Assembly: GCA_045130235.1 (NCBI GenBank)
Contig: JBGUPJ010000008.1
Location: 65,980 to 129,979, forward strand
Direction of reading: 5' to 3'
DNA length: 64,000 nucleotides
From: UBA1756 sp045130235
GTDB lineage: Bacteria; Bacteroidota; Bacteroidia; Bacteroidales; WCHB1-69
Shown: one piece after another, positions 47,301-55,300 of the stretch
How positions within the stretch are numbered: position 1 is the stretch's first letter
Layout of the letters: each line of letters begins with the position of its first letter
Translations under genes and position numbers: made by a program
The notes under the pieces: model-generated
Seen by the model: only the letters and a program-made list of their open reading frames with translations
Told to the model about the DNA's origin: nothing
Databases searched by the model: none

Positions 47301-48537
47301 TATGTACATTCTGTATCGGTTGCAAGGTGCGAACAACTGGACCTCGATTTCCGTTATGGATGTCAATGACGGAGTCTTCTCAGGCAATGTTACAGGACTG
47401 CAAACCTCCCTCACCTACCAGTACAGGGCCAGAATCCAGGTAATGTTAGGCGAGACACCGACCAACATTGACGGCGAAATCGTTACGGTGGTTCTTCCCT
47501 CTGCTCCCACGGTACAGACCGTCAGCTGCGAACAGCTGAATCCGGGTTCTTTGCGTTACCAGTTGAACGGAAACATCACCGACAACGGACACTCCAACAT
47601 CGTACAATACGGCTTCGTTTGGAGCCTCCTGCTCAACAACCAGCCCACGCTTGGAACCTCTGGCTGCAATAGCATCGACCAGACAACCAACTCATCGGCC
47701 TCACCTTTCGGCGAATTTTCCATCACCACCAACGCATTCAACAATGCCGGTTTGCTCTACTACATCCGCGCATACGCCATCAACGAGGTGGATACCACCT
47801 ACGGTGAAACAATCATGCTGATACCCTTCGTATGCGGAGCAAGCACAGTGAATGACTTTAACGGAAATACGTATCACACGGTACAGGTTGGCAACCAGTG
47901 CTGGATGAAGGAGAATCTGCGCAGTACCTATCGCAGTGAAAATGGGTCCAACGATTTTATCGCCCATGGCGGCGGTTGGCCTTCTTCCTATACCACATTA
48001 TCTTCCGCCACTACTCCTTATTGGTACAACCCCTATAACGAAGACAACCGTATTCAGTCAGATGATTATGGAATTCTGTACAACTGGGCTGCGGTCATCA
48101 ACTATGACACAGAGAATCCCAGTGGTGCGCAGGGAATTTGTCCTAACGGCTGGCACGTGCCCACGTATGCTGAATGGACTCAAATGTTGAATTATGTAAG
48201 AAGCCAGAATGAATTTGTGTGCAATTACGACAGTGACAATATTGCTAAAGCATTGGCTTCCAATAATTATTGGATGAGTAATGCCAATATGAACAACAAT
48301 CAATGCGCGGTGGGTTACGACCTGTCAACCAACAATGCCACAGGTTTCTCCGCTGTTCCGGCAGGAAATTTTGCCTCTCAAATCTCGAATGTGAATCAGG
48401 CTGCAACATTCTGGACCTCAACCCAATACGATAATTCTAGCGCGGTAGGAGTTCAGATCAACTATGGCTCTGAAACCGTTCTTGTTCAAGGATGGAACAA
48501 GGCGTTTGGCTACTCTGTGCGTTGTGTGAAGGATTGA
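41305..48537 (+). CDS. Giant secreted collagen-like and FISUMP-domain protein 1
   Basis: 2,410 residues. Signal peptide about 1-20 (ending AATFAQ). An N-terminal beta-rich domain (about 22-132, starting APQKMSYQAVVRNANN) is shared with the second giant. A Gly-X-Y collagen-like region of about 480 residues (from G140) is interrupted by three near-identical spacer modules containing LSAYEVWLNNGNTGTEEDF. Then come four FISUMP modules (starting near DNA 43810, 44986, 46285 and 47830; conserved QCWM/QCWL and QGICPxGWHLP), separated by fibronectin-type or Ig-like repeats (TTYYVRAYATNxxGTxYGE). The protein ends at the last FISUMP module (SVRCVKD) with no recognisable T9SS sorting domain. It is probably a fibrous surface or extracellular protein; binding partner unknown. 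Confidence 0.85.
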   Translation: MKKVLTFFVIMMMTIAATFAQAPQKMSYQAVVRNANNVLVTNQNVSVQVSILTGSPQGATVYMETHQVTTNVNGLMTLEIGGGTVVSGDFATIDWGNGPFFLKTETDPNGGTNYTIEGVQQLMSVPYALYAATAANAPAGPQGPQGEQGPQGETGPAGPQGEQGPQGETGPAGPQGEQGPQGETGPAGPQGPQGEQGPQGETGPAGPQGEQGPQGETGPAGPQGPQGETGPAGPQGPQGEQGPQGETGPAGPQGEPGVGIPQTLTINGTALTISDGNTVTLPTIGGTNGLSAYEVWLNNGNTGTEEDFLASLVGATGPQGDTGETGPQGLQGEQGPQGETGPAGPQGPQGEPGVGIPQTLTINGTSLTISDGNTVTLPTIGGTNGLSAYEVWLNNGNTGTEEDFLASLVGATGPQGPQGETGETGPAGPQGPQGEPGVGIPQTLTINGTALTISDGNTVTLPTIGGTNGLSAYEVWLNNGNTGTEEDFLASLVGATGPQGPQGETGATGPQGPQGEQGLQGEQGPQGEQGPQGEQGPQGEQGPQGEQGLQGEAGFSPIVTTSTGGGSTTVTITDANTTSEFTVTNGATGPQGEQGPVGPQGETGATGPQGPAGPQGEQGEPGVGIPQTLSINGNNLTISDGNTVELPAGFSGDYNDLEGIPEMPEVPENVSAFNNDAGYLASGSDVSELNNDAGYLTAGDICTAASDCGFATQQQLQDLLDAINDRLDSLTNLYNALRPMVRTNTVMAVEEGIVSASGTVMSSASPVTAAGFCWNTTGDPTIADSHTSDVHAITTFTRTLRNFTPGVTYYVRAYATSDIGTGYGEVRTVITQSFTCGTSSLRDVDGNEYETVLIGSQCWMAENLRTTRFANGGSISVGSLSSNSYTTPFYFDPLELDYHTEFSITDFGYLYNWTAAMNDEQSSDANPSGVQGICPVGWHLPSEAEWQVIREEDLPNMNIQLAGYFTAGSIMDFNMNAHYWTATGTMMGYDATGFSVDGYSQPLSNMYSTSDGLSVRCIRDNNSLPPAQLPTVGTTTATEVSSNSANAGGNVTADGGADVTARGVCWSTSNPPTVADSHTSDGTGTGAFTSNITSLDPSTTYYYCAYATNGVGTAYGEVKQLTTEAADLPSVTTVSCSMRGDNNVVVGGNVTSDGGATVTERGICWGLSQDPTIGVDSSRVFGDGTGAFTAVLTNLEPGMTYYYRAYAINAVGTVYGQNDTASTRQTMSCGYVTDVDGNEYNTVQIGTQCWMRENLRTTKYADNTTIALGTGTSSETAYRYNPNNSAANVAQYGYLYNRKALLRESNPTSSSPSQIQGVCPTGWHVPSLAEWNQMVNYVKNAGDYNCNGVTNNIASALASNMGWTVVESSCAVGNEAASNNGTGFAAVPAGVVMPLSSNASYQNFQQQAGFWTATGSASNGSYVSMMYSSAVTSTTSNSVAAAMSVRCVKDDAPTAPSIRTLNISQRTSASAHVSGRLSYNGGSAVTEYGICYTTDANQDPTISDSKVVGSIMSGNDYECTLSGLTAGTTYYVRAYATNAIGTGYGEKKSFSTLGTGPSISATVNVSNITDTSAYLEAQCSADGGSPVTAKGFCLNTTGNPTIADELILDLGAGTGSLSGTMNNLEPNTTYYVRAFATNATTTSYSNVATFTTATNFGRPCEGRETVPFFNAQYNTVQMGSQCWLASNLRVEGEAMIPGGVAEEMYGATGLLYAYSDFMRGNGTSTTGKVQGICPNGWHLPTPEEFEGLKSYMQSESAFHCSGSSNIAKALAYKGQTNVWTSSAVECTPGNDQNTNNLSGFGAFPAGRYYGTLENAGSNAYFATSTEGTAYRIAYNSPTFDVVQSNSVGRVSVRCILGETPPSVRTSEATNVNHRNATVALNLISNGLENSSAPISLCGVVLSTTTSTPTTNSAGCTTLTADNNGIGYHEISCGNGLQSGTTYYYRAYATNAKGTQYGETMTFTTLTTPTVTTQPATNVTKTSFTGGGSISNPDSMNVTDMYILYRLQGANNWTSISVMDVNDGVFSGNVTGLQTSLTYQYRARIQVMLGETPTNIDGEIVTVVLPSAPTVQTVSCEQLNPGSLRYQLNGNITDNGHSNIVQYGFVWSLLLNNQPTLGTSGCNSIDQTTNSSASPFGEFSITTNAFNNAGLLYYIRAYAINEVDTTYGETIMLIPFVCGASTVNDFNGNTYHTVQVGNQCWMKENLRSTYRSENGSNDFIAHGGGWPSSYTTLSSATTPYWYNPYNEDNRIQSDDYGILYNWAAVINYDTENPSGAQGICPNGWHVPTYAEWTQMLNYVRSQNEFVCNYDSDNIAKALASNNYWMSNANMNNNQCAVGYDLSTNNATGFSAVPAGNFASQISNVNQAATFWTSTQYDNSSAVGVQINYGSETVLVQGWNKAFGYSVRCVKD
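41722..43170 (+). repeat. Collagen-like coding repeats with spacer modules in giant 1
   Basis: The first block (41722-42072) is 39 uninterrupted Gly-X-Y triplets. Spacer modules beginning GVGIPQT start at 42073, 42361, 42613 and, more diverged, 43168; spacing between the first three is 288 and 252 bp, both multiples of 9. Near-identical DNA in these units makes slippage or recombination likely. Confidence 0.85.
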
Positions 48538-48591
48538 GGATGTGGGGATATGAGTATGTGAGTATTAGATAATATGATAACATTTAAAAAT

Positions 48592-49089
48592 ATGAAAAGA
48601 GAATTGTTTTTGATGATGTGCGGCGGGTTGTTCTGTTTGGGGACGGCCGTGGCACAGAATGCGGTGGTGCCGGCGGGCGGCACCGCCTCGGGAAACGGCG
48701 GCAGCGTAACCTATACCGTCGGTCAGATTGCCGTGCAGACCAACAGCGACGGCACCGCCTCCATCAGCGAGGGTGTGCAACAACCCTACGAAATCTCGGT
48801 GGTGGGCGTGGACGAATACCCGGGCATCACGCTCAATGCGGTGCTCTATCCGAACCCGACACAAGGCAATTTGCAATTAGTAATGAGCAATGAGCAATTG
48901 CAAATGGTGAATGGTCAATGGGAAGTGAAAGCGTTTGACACAAATGGCAAATTCTTGTTTACAAAACAGATAGATAGTGAAACCACCCAATTGGACTTGT
49001 CGCCGTATGCCACGGGAACGTACTTCATTAACGTGTGCAGTGGGAAGAATGTGATGAAATCCTTCAAGGTGGTGAAGACCTCGTTTTAG
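48592..49089 (+). CDS. Small secreted protein with T9SS type A sorting domain
   Basis: About 165 residues from the ATG at 48592 (an ATG six codons upstream at 48574 is less likely). Signal peptide about 1-22 (ending GTAVAQ). A short central part (GGSVTYTVGQ to GVQQPYEIS) is of a type often seen next to large FISUMP proteins. Its C-terminal ~70 residues (VLYPNPTQGNLQLV to KSFKVVKTSF) form a type A sorting domain. It sits 54 bp after giant 1, so co-expression is likely. The coding sequence carries a repeat-like insert at 48869-48905. Function unknown. Confidence 0.78.
   Translation: MKRELFLMMCGGLFCLGTAVAQNAVVPAGGTASGNGGSVTYTVGQIAVQTNSDGTASISEGVQQPYEISVVGVDEYPGITLNAVLYPNPTQGNLQLVMSNEQLQMVNGQWEVKAFDTNGKFLFTKQIDSETTQLDLSPYATGTYFINVCSGKNVMKSFKVVKTSF
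48869..48905. repeat. Repeat element inside the sorting-domain coding sequence
   Basis: A perfect 10-bp inverted repeat (ATTTGCAATT / AATTGCAAAT) encloses tandem AATGAGC units; it is translated as part of LQLVMSNEQLQMVN and looks like an intergenic-type repeat inserted in frame. Confidence 0.55.
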
Positions 49090-49144
49090 GTATAGTAAAT
49101 AGGGTATGGTGAATAGTCAGATGGATAGCATCAATGGAGGTGTC

Positions 49145-49275
49145 GCGTGCTGGAAGCACGCACTCTCAGTAACCCCACTCAAACGAAGTGCAGAGTGGGG
49201 TCTGGCAGGTACTTATCCGACGAGCGTGTCGGAGACACGCGACAAAAGGACAGAAATCGCGTGTCTTCGACACGC
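49145..49275. repeat. Cluster of REP-like hairpins between the two giants
   Basis: Three 17-nt hairpins with 7-bp arms and 3-nt loops (49145-49161, 49224-49240, 49259-49275; consensus GCGTGYY-nnn-RRCACGC) and one 9-bp stem (ACCCCACTC / GAGTGGGGT, 49172-49201). The last two are nearly exact inverted copies of each other over about 20 bp. This gap (49090-49386) has no gene or TAnnTTTGC promoter. Confidence 0.7.
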
Positions 49276-49319
49276 TCGTGGTCGAGCCATTGCTCACTAC
49301 CCCATACTGCACTCACTAC

Positions 49320-49363
49320 TCTTTTAATCCTTTAATCTCTTAATCCTTTCATCCTTTAATCTA
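49320..49363. repeat. Degenerate CTTTAATC tandem repeats
   Basis: Five or so 8-9-bp units (TTTAATCC, TCTTAATC, TTTCATCC) just upstream of giant 2; related to the GATGAAAGG array at 63858-63904, which reads CCTTTCATC on the other strand. Confidence 0.6.
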
Positions 49364-49386
49364 ACAAACTAAAAATCAAATAAATC

Positions 49387-52300
49387 ATGAAAAAACTTCT
49401 TGCTCTTTTCGTTCTGTTTTTTATGGGACTGCTAGTCTTCGCCCAGGCTCCGCAGAAAATGAGTTACCAAGCCGTTGTTCGCGATGCCAACAATGGGCTG
49501 GTAACCAATCATCCCGTATCTGTTCAAGTATCCATCCTGTTGGGGAGCCCTAACGGAGATGCTGTGTACGTGGAAACGCACCAAGTGACCACCAACGCCA
49601 ACGGTCTGATGACCTTGGAGGTGGGCAATGGCTCCGTTATCGCCGGCAGCTTTGCCTCCATTCCGTGGGGTATGGGTTCCTATTTCTTGAAAACAGAAGT
49701 GGATCCCGAAGGTGGTAACAACTACACCATCGAGGGGGTGCAGCAGCTGATGAGCGTGCCTTACGCCCTCTATGCCGAACACGTGGGTGACCTGACGCAG
49801 CTGGATTCTATCATCCAGAACGCGCAGGTTCCCGTGAGTATCTTCGTGAACGATGTGGGATACATCACTCAGGAGGAGGCCTATCAGGTGCTGACCATTA
49901 GCGGCGACACTCTCTACCTGTCCAATGGCGGCTACGTGCTGCTTCCACAGGGCGAACAAGGTCCCCAAGGTCCCCAAGGTCCCGCTGGTCCGCAGGGCGA
50001 ACAGGGTCCGCAAGGTCCTGCCGGCCCGCAAGGCGAACAGGGTCCGCAAGGTGAAACCGGTCCTGCCGGTCCGCAAGGTCCTCAGGGCGAGCGCGGTGAG
50101 CAGGGTCCTGCTGGTCAGGATGGTGCTTCCGCTCAGGAAGTTGCCCAGCTGTTGACCTCCGACACGACGTATATCCAGGCACTGCAAGGCCCCGCTGGTC
50201 CGCAAGGTCCGCAGGGCGAACGCGGAGAACAAGGCCCCCAGGGCGAACGTGGTGAGCAAGGCCCGCAAGGTGAACGCGGTGAGCAAGGTCCCGCCGGTCA
50301 GGATGGTGCTTCCGCTCAGGAAGTTGCCCAGCTGCTAACCTCCGACACGACGTATATCCAGGCACTGCAAGGTCCTGCCGGCCCGCAAGGCGAACAGGGT
50401 CCGCAAGGTGAAACTGGCCCCGCTGGTCCGCAAGGTCCGCAGGGTGAACGCGGAGAACAAGGCCCCCAGGGCGAACGTGGTGAGCAAGGCCCGCAAGGTG
50501 AACGCGGTGAGCAAGGTCCTGCCGGTCAGGATGGCGCTTCCGCTCAGGAAGTTGCCCAGCTGCTGACCTCTGATCCGACGTACATTCAGACGCTGCAAGG
50601 TCCTGCCGGTCCGCAAGGCCCGCAGGGTGAACAAGGTCCGCAGGGCGAGCGTGGTGAACAGGGTCCACAAGGTGAACGTGGTGAGCAGGGTCCGCAAGGT
50701 GAACCTGGCGTGGGTGTGCCGCAGACTCTTACCATCGTGGGTACTTCATTGACCATTTCCGACGGTAATACGGTAGAAATTCCGACAGTGGGCGGCACCA
50801 ATGGTCTCTCTGCCTATGACATCTGGATTGCCCAAGGCAACCAGGGCACTGAAGCCGACTTCCTCGCCTCGCTGCAAGGACAGCAGGGTGAGCAGGGACC
50901 GCAGGGTGAACGCGGAGAGCAGGGTGCCCAAGGCGAACAAGGTCCGCAGGGCGAGCAGGGGTTCCAGGGAGAACAGGGACCTCAAGGTGAACGTGGAGAA
51001 CAAGGTCCTCAGGGCGAACAAGGCCCTCAAGGCGAGCAAGGTCCTGCCGGTCCGCAGGGTGAACAGGGTCCACAAGGTGAGCGCGGTGCTGACGGTCAGG
51101 ACGGCGCTTCCGCCTACGATATCTGGATTGCTCAAGGCAACCAGGGCTCTGAAAACGACTTCCTCGCCTCGCTGCAAGGACAACAGGGCCCTCAGGGCGA
51201 ACAGGGTGAACAAGGTCGTCAAGGAGAGCAAGGCCCGCAAGGTGAGCAAGGATTGCAGGGTGAACAAGGCCCTCAAGGTGAACGTGGCGAGCAGGGTGCC
51301 CAAGGCGAACAAGGTCCCCAGGGTGAACAAGGCCCTCAAGGAGAGCAAGGTCCTGCCGGTCCGCAAGGTGAACAAGGTTTGCAGGGCGAACAGGGACCGC
51401 AGGGTGAGCGCGGTGCTGACGGTCAGGACGGCGCTTCCGCCTACGATATCTGGATTGCTCAAGGCAACCAAGGCTCTGAAAGCGACTTCCTCGCCTCACT
51501 GCAAGGACAACAGGGGCCGCAGGGCGAACAAGGTGAACAGGGTGAGCAAGGTCCGCAGGGTGAACGTGGCGAGCAGGGCTTCAGCCCGACCATTGAAACC
51601 CGTCCCGTGGAAAACGGCACCGAGGTCATCATCATCAACCAAAATGACACGGTAAGATTCACCATCTATAATGGTCAGGGTGCACAGCCGGCCGACTATC
51701 TGGTTTCGCCGATTGTGGCGACCCGCAGCATCCTGCAGGGCGAGACTGCCGACCAGATTCATTTTACCGGATATGTGATGTCGGCAGGTAACGACGACAC
51801 TTTGAGAATCGGTTTTGAGTGGGGCGCTGACTCTTCCAACCTGAACAATGATTGGCACATCACCTATAACACCGACGCCATCCCGTCGCAGATTTTCGAA
51901 TACTCCATTTCCAACTATCCATCTTCCACGCTTTGCTATATGCGGGCTTACGCCGAAAATGGTGCCGGCCGCAACAATGGTGAACTGTTGGTGCTCATCA
52001 CCCCAGAGGTGGTAGAGACTCCGACCGCCTGTCCCGGCACTCCGACCGTAACCGACTATGACGGGAATACTTATAATACCATTCAGATTGGCAATCAGTG
52101 CTGGATGCGCGAAGACCTCCACACCACCCACTACGCTGATGGAGCCGAAATCCTCCATTTAACCTCCTACCAAATCATGAGTGAAAAGGAAGGTTATCCA
52201 TTTTATTACTCTGACAATCAAACATTTAACATTCCCGCCAATTTACCCACCAACTACGTTCCTGGCAACACTGAACCTATTGCCTCAGGACTGTTCTATT

Positions 52301-55300
52301 TTGGAGATGCTGTAGTGAACGGTTCTCACAACCACGGAAGTCAGGCGCTTCAAGGCGTGTGCCCGCAGGGATGGCATGTTCCTACCATGGATGAGTGGGA
52401 AACCCTCTTCGCCTATGTGGGGGATGATTATTATTCTAAACTTTCAGCTGATGGCTCCAACACGACTGGTTTCAATGGAAGCAGAGCTGGTATTTGGGAA
52501 AACAATGGAGCACCCAATGTGGTGTATGCCAATTATTTGTACTATGCAGCTTCAGAAGTAAGTGATTATCAAGGAGATTTATATCAGGCAACGACGCTCA
52601 GAGGCGGCTGCAATTATAGAATAGGTGCGTTACAGGTACGTTGCATCCAGGGTAATGGAATCACCACGCTGCCGCAGCCGAAGACCGTTGCCGTACATGA
52701 AGTGGAGTCCACCTCCGCCGGTATGTGGGGTGAGACCTGCACCGATGGTGGCGAGCCGCTCAGCGAATATGGTGTGTGCTGGAGCAGCACCAACCAGCTT
52801 CCGACCACCGCAGACAGCACTATGTCGCGCACCACGGGATTTGTGGGTCGTTACCGCTTGCAGGTCAACACTTTGGAGCCGAATACCACCTACTATTTCC
52901 GCGCTTACGCCACCAACATCCACGGCACTGCCTACGCCGACTCCGTGATCAGTTTCACCACCCCGACCATGATGGCACGTCCCTGTCCGGAAACGCCTAC
53001 CGTTACCGACAACGACGGCAATGTTTATAATACCGTACAAATCGGCAACCAGTGCTGGATGAAGGAGAACCTTCGTGCCGCGCACTATGCCAACGGAAAC
53101 ACCATCAACCAACATTATGCCGCTACCAACTATCCCCGCTATTACGATCTGCGCACGCCTGCTGACGGCTACTTGTACCCGTTCTCCACGGTGATGAATG
53201 GTTTGGCACCCACCCGCGATCCGTTGCAGGGTGTTTGTCCCGAAGGCTGGCACGTTCCCGCCAAATCTGAATATGAAGAGTTGATCAACACTTTGGGCGG
53301 ACTGGAGGCAGCATTGCCGCTGCTGAAAGCCGACAACCGTTGGAGCACTCCCGGCACAGATGCCAGCGGATTCAGCCTGCTGCCTGTCGGCGATTACTCG
53401 TATGGCTCTTTCAATCCTACCGGCTGCATCCTCCAAACTTCAACATTTGCCCATAAATATTATGTGAGAGATGACAATATTATGGAGATTGGAGAAGGGG
53501 GATTAGATGAGTTCGGTGTTGTGCGTTGTGTCAAGGGGGCAGGTCTCCCCATTGCACCGACACCCAGAATAGTGTTTGTGGACAGTGTGAAGCACAACAG
53601 CGCGGATGTGGATGGCGAGCTGCTGTATGACGGCGGTGCCACCATCACCAGCTGGGGTGTTGCCCTCAGCAGTCAGGATCCGCTCCCGACAGACGAGTAC
53701 ATCTATACGAACGACACCACCCTCGGCGGTTTCCTGTTCCACTTGGAGAATCTTGAGCCGAACACCCACTACTATGTGCGTATCTTTGCCACCAATGCTG
53801 CCGGCACGTTCTACAGCGAACGGATGGAGTTCACTACGATGGAAGAGCCTGCTGAGCCCGAAGTGCCGGTGAACACCGCTTGTCCGGAGGCCCAGTACGT
53901 GACCGACATGGATGGTAACATCTACAACACGGTGAAGATCGGCAACCAGTGCTGGATGAAGGAGAACCTCCGCACCACCCTGTTTGCCGACGGCGTCGCC
54001 ATCGACCCGGAGAACAGCAACAATCCTGCCCGCTACTCGGAGCCCACCGGACGGAATGGCTACACAGTGAACCGTTACGGACGATTCTACAACTTTGATG
54101 CGGCCACGAAGATGGCTCCTCATGGCAACCATGTGGAAGCCGTGCAGGGCGCTTGTCCGCAAGGCTGGCACTTGCCGAGCCGCAGCGAGTGGGAGACCCT
54201 GTTCGCCACCGCCGCCAGCTTGGGCGACGCAGCCGCTGTACTTACCGAGAATAGCGCGTTCTGGACCGATGGTCGCGAGCACACCAACACCACCGGTTTC
54301 TCCGCACGTCCGGGCAGCTACTGTTATGCTTCCTACGACACCCTGGGCAACGGTGCTTTCGGCAACGCCTTCTACTTCGCCACCGCCGACTTCGACAGCG
54401 AAGCCATGGTGGCTGAAATGTCATATGCGGCTACCTGCATCGACGGACAGCTCGATTTCACCTCGATGGCCGTCAACAACTACATGCCGGTGCGTTGTAT
54501 CAAAGGCGATGGCGTGACCACTTTTGCACCCACCCTCGACATCGAATACCGGGGCATCACCACCAGCGAAGCCACCCTGATGGGCAACTATTCCGATAAC
54601 AATCATTCTATTGAGGATTTTGAGCTTTATATGAGCGACGACCCGTTCCAGATGCTGCAAATCACATGGGGCAGCCCCTACTTGTTGAGTGGCCAATGGA
54701 ACTATTACGCTTTGCAGAATCTCACCCCCAACACCACCTACTATGTGCAGATGTGTATGGTATATGATGGTGGTCAACGGCTGTGTGTGGGCGGCGTTTT
54801 CACCACCAAATCCACTGAATACGAGCCTTGCTACGATGCACCGACTGTGACCGATGTGGACGGCAACACCTACAACACGCTGCAGATTGGCAACCAGTGC
54901 TGGATGAAGGAGAACCTGCGCGTGACCCGCTACGCCGATTACACCCCGCTGAGCTTCTCATACGGAACGCTGAATGCCGACTCGACCTATTACTATGATC
55001 CCGAGTCGGGTTCACTGGATACTTGCGGGTATCGTTATAACTGGACGGCTGTGACCCGCGGGGTGGCCTCCAACCAAAACGCCGATTACATGATCAATGT
55101 GCAAGGCATCTGTCCTGACGGATGGCACGTTCCTAACCGTTCGGAATGGGATGTTCTTTTCAGTACAATAGGGAATGATGCGTCATACGATTATACCTGT
55201 AATGGAAGTACAAGCTATATTGCCAAATCCATAGCGTCAACTACCGGCTGGCAGGTATATAGTGGTGCCGACAACAACCAGGCTTGCTTCCCTGGATATG

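Noticed and set aside
49898..51499. Long minus-strand frames rich in H, P, R, L and A opposite the collagen region
   Set aside because: They arise from the repeated Gly-X-Y codons read backwards and are not genes.
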